From Coffea arabica (Eukaryota > Streptophyta > Magnoliopsida > Gentianales > Rubiaceae): a stretch of 64,000 bases of DNA. Below are positions 58,391 to 64,000 of the stretch, piece after piece; position 1 is the first letter of the stretch, and each line of letters begins with the position of its first letter. The translations under genes and the position numbers were made by a program. The notes under the pieces are model-generated. The model made no database searches and was not told the DNA's origin. It saw only the letters and a program-made list of their open reading frames with translations. Location of the stretch: assembly GCF_036785885.1 (NCBI RefSeq), contig NC_092312.1, positions 25,748,001 to 25,812,000 on the forward strand, in the 5' to 3' direction.

Positions 58391-59161
58391 CTGCAAACGA
58401 AGTGAGTCGAGTTGAGTTTTTTCCTAATTAAACGAGTCTTGAATCAATTTTATCAAGTTCGAACTCAAGTATGAACTTGATAAACTTTCAATATAAAACT
58501 CGAGTTCGACTTCAAATTTGAGCCTAGTCAAATTCATACTCGAGCCTACTTGTGTTTAAAAAGAAAAAGAAAAAATAATTACTCCATTTGTCTCATTAAA
58601 AATGTTATACTTTTCTTTTTTAACTGTTCCAAAATATTTGTCATGTTTGGCATTTTTAACTACTTTATACTCTGAAATTCTCCTTATGCCATTCATTAAT
58701 GATGCATAAAGACAAATGTGATGAGATTGCTTTTTACTTCTTACTTTGACCAGCACATGATTAAGGTTATAAGTGGAATAAAAGAAAAAACTTTTTGATA
58801 GAGTGTACTGTGCATAAAAAGTACATATTCTCAAACATGATTAAATATATAGTATAAAGGAAATATTTAATTTTTATTAAAAAATGAATAAAATATTCAT
58901 TTTTTCTTAATAAATATAAAAATGTTAGGGATATAAAAGTAATTTACTATTAAAATAAAAATAATATATACATACATTTTTACATAATCGAGTTGACTCG
59001 TGAGTTAACGAGTTGAGTTTCTTTATGCTCGACTCAAGTTTGATAACTCGATTTAGTTGGGTCGAACTTAACCCGAACTCGATATTGATTGAGTTCGAAT
59101 CCAAATTTGACCAAATCGTCTCACAAGCGTTCATGAGTAGTTTAATTCATTTGTAACCTTA
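58391..59161. mobile_element. hAT-like MITE, TCGAG-rich family, diverged
   Basis: Starts near TGTGACTGCAAACGAAGTGAGTCGAG and ends near TTTAATTCATTTGTAACCTTA, with internal CTCGAGTTCGACTTC motifs shared with the other copies. The middle (58560-58860) is unrelated AT-rich sequence. No target duplication confirmed. Confidence 0.5.
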
Positions 59162-59399
59162 GTAATAAAATCTTTTTTAAATTAAAAAATCAATTAGCAC
59201 ACCTTTTTTGGGGTCCCTTTTTGCTTTTAAGATATTCAACACCATTTTGCTGATAGTAGACAAATTAATTGCTTATTTCCCCTTTACCTATGAAACAAAT
59301 ATTTATGAGTGGCAGCTTCAATAATTCCTTTCACGCCAATTAATTAAATTAAAAAGAATTAGTGAGACATTTCCAAAAATTATCTCGTGTAGACAAAGT

Positions 59400-59786
59400 T
59401 GTTGAGATATGCAAGCTATTGCAGATTTTTCTAGATTCATTTGGTACTAGAACAATTTAATTAATTGCTGAATAAATGTTATTGTTCAAATATTTGTTAA
59501 CAGAAAATTATGTTGAGTTGAAACAGAAAATCATGTTGATTTGTTAAGAAATATTTTTGCTAAGATTTAGATTATATTAATTTGTATGGAGATTTGTTAG
59601 ATGTAAATTATGGAAATTTGTTAGATGAAAATTATGTTAGTTTGTTTTATGTAAACTCTATAAATGGTGAGTTGATGAATAAAGAACATAAGATTATCTT
59701 TAGCCATTAATACAAATCCTTTGTAAGCCATTTTTTGCAATATTAATTAAGATGTTGTTTCTTAGTTTATACCCTAAAAATCAACA
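59400..59786 (+). mobile_element. Copia-type LTR (family 2) with adjacent Met-tRNA primer binding site
   Basis: A 387-bp LTR starts TGTTGAGATATGCAAGC and ends ATCAACA. CTATAAATGG near 59651 resembles its TATA box. AAG then TGGTATCAAGACCC at 59790-59803 is a primer binding site for initiator Met tRNA, so this is a 5' LTR in the plus orientation. A related LTR lies inverted at 62610-62955. The usual gag-pol interior is absent; it is followed within 150 bp by MYB-CC sequence. Confidence 0.75.
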
Positions 59787-59932
59787 AAGTGGTATCAAGA
59801 CCCTATGTCTCAAGAGTCTGTATTGTTTTTTGAGAGTGAGTGCATTCAATAAGGATCTTTTATCCCTTAAAAGCCATTACAGTGGTAGTTTTAGATCCAT
59901 TCTATTTGGAGAAGTTTAATTGGATACATGCA

Positions 59933-60678
59933 TCACCATGGTAGTTGTTCCAATTGACGATCAAACGTCTTTTTTAGCTGATTGGCTTGTTCTTCAATTT
60001 GCAACTGCAACTTCCTCTGATACTACACCATAGAAGGGAAATACAGTGTAAAGAAATAATATATTAACGTAATGCAACATCTATGCAAGATAATCCACAC
60101 CTCTAATTGTTCATATAGATGCTTTTGGACATTTTTTTGCATCCTTAATGCTTCGACTATCTGCATACTCCTGTGACGTATGAATAGCAAAGTAGTAATT
60201 TCCACAATGCATTTTTTTCCAAACATTACTACCATTTTATTAGGTCTTTTCCACAAGAATAAGGTTATAAATATGCCAATTGTATCCACAACTTGAGATG
60301 AAAATCCTTTACATTATGCTATCCATTTTAGGGTAATAACAATTACTGCAAAAAGTGTAACAACAAGCTTACACTTTTGGATCCAGCATTGGTGTAGTAC
60401 ATTTGTACAGTATTTCCTCTAAATATGCATTTGGAAGTTTATGAACTCAGTTGCAAATACAAGTTAACTCGAAAGTGTTGAAAGAAATTAAAGGATATAT
60501 CAAAGCAACATACTTTTCTTTCCCCAATATAATTGATGTGATGCAAGTGTATTTGCCATGAACGTACAAACAGATTAATGATGCTAACAGGTACCATTAG
60601 TTAAGCAGTGTAATCTTGATATTGTTCAAAGCAAATACCTTCTTTGGAGCTTGGAATGTATAATCCAACACGGTATTT
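59933..60678 (-). pseudogene. Fragment of a MYB-CC (PHR1/PHL-like) transcription factor gene
   Basis: Three exon-like pieces lie on the minus strand. 60639-60678 reads KYRVGLYIPSSKE, the end of the Myb repeat plus linker, but its expected acceptor AG is AA. 60101-60170 reads MQIVEALRMQKNVQKHLYEQ then LE, the LHEQLE-type coiled coil, with good borders. 59933-60022 reads QRKLQLQIEEQANQLKKTFD, then stops. Exons 2 and 3 keep phase and an intron between them, so this is genomic DNA, not a cDNA copy. Intact genes of this family bind P1BS sites and control phosphate starvation responses. The Myb DNA-binding exons are missing, so it is a remnant. Confidence 0.75.
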
Positions 60679-60821
60679 TTATAAAATAAGAAAGAAACTA
60701 CATAACTTCAGATTTTTTTGATTTGTGAGATACAAAATGGAGAAAAGCTTCCAACTATTCATGATTGAATATACATTTTCCTATAAACTTGCAAGTGGCT
60801 TTTGATATGAAAAATAGTCAA

Positions 60822-61039
60822 TGATAGAGAAAAAATGTTTATTGAATTGGGTAAATGATACAACAATACAATGCCTATATTTATAGGTAGTACATAATAA
60901 ATCTAAACACTTAAAATATATGGTAGGATCCTAATTAATGCTTATAGTACTAATTGATACAATATCCTATTTGATAAAACAAAATATTTTTCTCAACTGA
61001 TTGACATGATTTTCTCAATTTGATTGTATAGTCTTATCA
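60822..61039 (-). mobile_element. 3' LTR of copia element 1
   Basis: On the minus strand the LTR begins TGATAAGACTATACAATC and ends TTCTCTATCA, giving TGATA/TATCA inverted tips. The preceding TTGCGGGGGCA is the polypurine tract. CTATAAATATAGG inside is a likely TATA box. It closes the element whose RNase H and reverse transcriptase lie at 61040-62609. Confidence 0.7.
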
Positions 61040-62609
61040 TGCCCCCGCAACTCGGATGGCTGTAGAACAAGTCTAATCTTGGCCTTGAGAGAGTCAAACT
61101 AAGAATGAGCAAGAGTGTTGATGAGTTGATTAGTGGCAGAAACATGTGACACTCGTAGGAAACCATTTTGAACTTGTTCATGGATAAAATGATAGTGAAG
61201 AGCAACATGTTTCATGCTTGAGTGGAAAATCGAATTAGAATAGAGATTTGTTGCACCAACATTATCACAACAAATAACAGGTTATGGGAAAAGAGTAACA
61301 GTGAGTTGTATAGCGATGAAGGCTACATATCGGTATTTAGTCTCAATTGAAAAGTGAGCCATAGTATGCTATTTTTTGGAGCTCCAAGAAATAGGATTGT
61401 GACTCAGATAGATTGTATATGCACCAGTGGAGGTGAAATCATCTTTGTTACCTGCCCAATCAACATCGAAAACAACATGAAGTGCTAGTGAAGAGGTCCG
61501 ACAAAGTGTGATACCATGATTTAAGGTGCCATAGAGATATCGCAGTAAACGCTTGACCACATTCTAATGGTCACTTGTCAGTTGATGCATAAATTGAGAG
61601 AGTTTATTCACTGCATAGGCAACGTCCAACCAGGCAAGGGAGAGATAATGGAGGCTACTAACAACTATGTGATACTCGATTAGATCAGATAGTAGAGTCC
61701 CCAATTACAAGGTGAGAAATGGATAGGTTGCTAGTGGTATAGAAGCAAGCTTTACTTCAGTCGAGTTTTGTCAAGAAAATCAGCAGTGTACTTGCGTTAA
61801 CTGAGGAAAAAACCATTGGTTTGGGAGGTAACTTCCACTCCAATGAAGTATGTTATGGGACCAAGATCCTTGAGAGAAAAGTGCTAAGAAAGTTGTTCCA
61901 CGAAAGTCTGCGTAGCTTTGGTATTGTTTTCAGTTATAAAGAAATCATCTACATAAATTAGAAGATAAAGAATGGTGCCACTATAATTGAAGATGAACAA
62001 AGAAGTATTGGCAATATTGCTAAAGCCATATTGAAGAAGAAATTGCTACAATTAATGATGCCAGACATGTGGGCTTGTTTGAGACTATAGATAACCTTGC
62101 AGAGCATGTAGAGATGATAAGGATGGTCATGATCAATGAAACCCGAAAATTGAAATATGAACACATTCTCAATGCGAGTACTTTGTAGGAAGGCATTATT
62201 GACATCAAGACGTCTGAGTGACTAACCCTGACTGATGGTGAGACTAAGAACAAGATGGATAGTGGTGAGTTTTATGATAGGACTAAAAGTTTCAGTGTAG
62301 TCAACTCTGGGGCATTGATGGAAGCCTTTAGCAATTATTCGATCTTTATACTTGTTAATAGAGCAATCAGGTAAATATTTAGTGCGAAATATTGTTGATT
62401 TTTTGGGATATAAACTAAGAAACAACACCTTAGTGCTGCTAACCCTGACTAATGGTAAGACTAAGAACAAGATGGACAGTGGTGAGTTTTATGATAGGAC
62501 TAAAAGTTTTAGTGTAGTCAAGTCTAAGGCATTGATGGAAGCCTTAAGCAACTATTCAATCTTTATACTTGTCAATAGAGCAATCAGGTAAATATTTAGT
62601 GCGAAATAT
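61040..62609 (-). pseudogene. Copia element 1 pol relic (reverse transcriptase and RNase H)
   Basis: Minus-strand segments in order: INKYKDRIIAKGFHQCPRVD and YTETFSPIIKLTTIHLVLSL (about 62224-62380), RRLDVNNAFLQ and FSGFIDHDHPYHLYMLCKVI with YSLKQAH (62070-62220), then RNase H from VKRLLRYLYGTLNHGITLCR through DVDWAGNKDDFTSTGAYTIY (61369-61560) to HYHFIHEQVQNGF. These are Ty1/copia reverse transcriptase and RNase H motifs. Many stops and shifts show it is dead. A tandem duplication and the LTR of another element lie at its 5' side. Confidence 0.8.
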
Positions 62610-62649
62610 TGTTGGTTTTTTGGGATATAAACTAAGAAACAACACCTTA
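62222..62649. repeat. 217-bp tandem duplication spanning copia RT and an LTR tail
   Basis: Copies 62222-62432 and 62439-62649 are nearly identical, starting CTAACCCTGACTRATGGTRA and ending AAACAACACCTTA. Each includes about 170 bp of copia 1 reverse transcriptase and 40 bp of the family-2 LTR tail, so the duplication happened after the LTR had inserted. Confidence 0.85.
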
Positions 62650-62955
62650 ATATTACAAAAAAAGTTTATAAGAAACTTGTATTGAAGGTGGAAAATGAAC
62701 TTATATTATTCATTAATCAACTCACTATTTATAGCGATTACATGAAATAAACTAATAAAATATTTAACTAACAATTATCCTAAAATTCTCAACAAAATAT
62801 AATCTTCTTCTACTAGCAAATCTTAGTTAAAATATTTGTTAACAAATCAACGTGATCTTTGGTTAACAAATATCCTTATTTTTCTAATAACTAAATTATT
62901 TTGATATCAAACTCAATCTGATAAAATTTATAGACAAAGTTAGCATATCTCAATA
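62610..62955 (-). mobile_element. 3' LTR of copia element 2, inserted in element 1
   Basis: A 346-bp LTR related to 59400-59786, in reverse orientation: its start TATTGAGATATGC has TA for TG, and its end is ACCAACA. It contains CTATAAATAGTGAGTTG. A GCAAGAAGGAG polypurine tract precedes it. Its end abuts copia 1 reverse transcriptase sequence, so element 2 inserted there. Confidence 0.7.
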
Positions 62956-64000
62956 CTCCTTCTTGCCACTTTTGTTGCAGATTTTCAATTATCTTCTCAA
63001 ATTTTTGAACTTTGTTTTGGACAAGGCTTTCATAAAAATGTCTGTAATTTGGTCACCAGTCTTGCAATGTTTCTTGAGCTACATTTCAAAATCAATACCA
63101 AATTTTCTGATGTATTCAAATAATTTCTTTACAACTTGGAAGTGAAACTCCCATACGTAATAGATGAACCTGAAGAAGAAATTCGCAATACAAAAAATGA
63201 TTGCTATAAGAGACATAAAATAATCCTTCAAATTTTTGTATGGTCTTTCATCAGCTTTGTCACCACCATCATCTTTGGGTAGCTTTTCATGAATTTTCAG
63301 AACATAAACTCCTTTAATTGTCTCATTAGTGATCTCCTCCTGAATTTTAGCAACATCTAAATTTTATGATTCACAGTACTGCATCTTAGAATTGTCAATT
63401 TCTAACAAATTCAAAGAAAAATTTTTGCCTCTCATTTTCACCGAGAAAACTTATTTCCAACTGGATCATGTATAACACAGGTCCTGTTTTTTAAGATGAC
63501 AGAATAATTCTTCTCTAATAACTGTCCAGCACTTAATAGATTTTGATTAATTTCAGGTGCATACAAAAAATCAGAAATAATTTTGCTACTTGAACCATAA
63601 TCAATAGTAACACTACCTTTGCCTTTCACCTCAATATAACCTCCATTTCCAATTCTGACTTTGGAGATTTGCAATTTATCAAGTTTTTGAAATATAGATT
63701 CATCATATGCTATGTGATGAGTGCAACCACTATCTATTAGCCAAGTTTCAGTACTAAAATTATTGTTTGCAAAATAAGTGGCCACGAAAAGTTGCTCCCC
63801 ATCTTGTTCATCAACCATCTGAGTTTGATGTCCTCTTTTTCTTTTATTTTTTCAAACTCTCTCCATATGTATCATTTGCCTACAAAACTTACATTGAATG
63901 TCAGGTCTAAACCAACAATATATTGAAAGATGTGACGTTTTCTTACAGTATGAATACGGAGGATTTTTGCTATTTTTCTTCTCATCTTTGCTATTTTTCT
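62956..64000 (-). pseudogene. Copia element 2 gag-pol remnant, internally deleted, runs off the window
   Basis: On the minus strand a CCHC zinc-knuckle region at about 63850-63960 (SHLSIYCWFRPDIQCKFCRQ) is followed by a protease at 63438-63818 with the active-site motif TWLIDSGCTHHIAYDESIF, a family hallmark. The RNase H tail (KTGDQITDIFMKAL, about 63035-63080) then runs to the polypurine tract. Integrase and reverse transcriptase are missing between them, so the copy is internally deleted. The 5' LTR lies beyond the right edge. Confidence 0.75.

Overview
The window is nuclear DNA of a flowering plant, most likely a eudicot. It is AT-rich, has GT-AG introns of 0.1 to 4.5 kb, and holds five intact-looking multi-exon plant genes among dense transposon debris. 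I rebuilt exon structures by hand from splice signals and reading-frame continuity. Family names rest on conserved motifs I recognise, not on a database search.

Layout. 129-6273 (-): LIN37-like proline-rich protein, a candidate DREAM-complex subunit, cut off at the left edge. 10677-17923 (+): N-terminal asparagine amidohydrolase (NTAN1), nine exons, 359 aa. 20029-23313 (-): KH domain plus three CCCH zinc fingers (Arabidopsis C3H36/C3H52 type), three exons, 294 aa. 33129-39230 (+): SANT plus bromodomain protein, three exons, 732 aa. 43026-48765 (-): EMSY-like (EML) protein with ENT and Agenet/Tudor domains, ten exons, 438 aa. From about 49.4 kb to the right edge there are only mobile elements and gene relics.

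The gene order is informative. In Arabidopsis, as I recall it, NTAN1, the bromodomain gene and an EML gene are neighbours on chromosome 2, while the KH-CCCH genes sit beside other EML genes on chromosomes 3 and 5. This window carries all four together, which fits an unfractionated ancestral block. The four better-known products act in chromatin, RNA or protein turnover (EML, bromodomain and LIN37-like in the nucleus, KH-CCCH on RNA, NTAN1 in the Arg/N-degron pathway). Nothing suggests they form one pathway.

Mobile DNA is nested and often carries clear target-site duplications. It includes three hAT-like elements in a row sharing one 8-bp target, a Mutator-like foldback inside a hAT-like element, a second foldback element, short poly-A retroposons (one family present twice), a 7.2-kb PIF/Harbinger element with transposase and Myb/SANT genes, a LINE relic, and two rearranged copia elements next to a fragment of a MYB-CC (PHR1-like) gene. 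No organelle insertion, CRISPR, rRNA or convincing tRNA gene was seen. I found no evidence for a wholly new biological system. The most unusual items are the serial hAT insertions, the retroposon family and the MYB-CC relic between LTR fragments.
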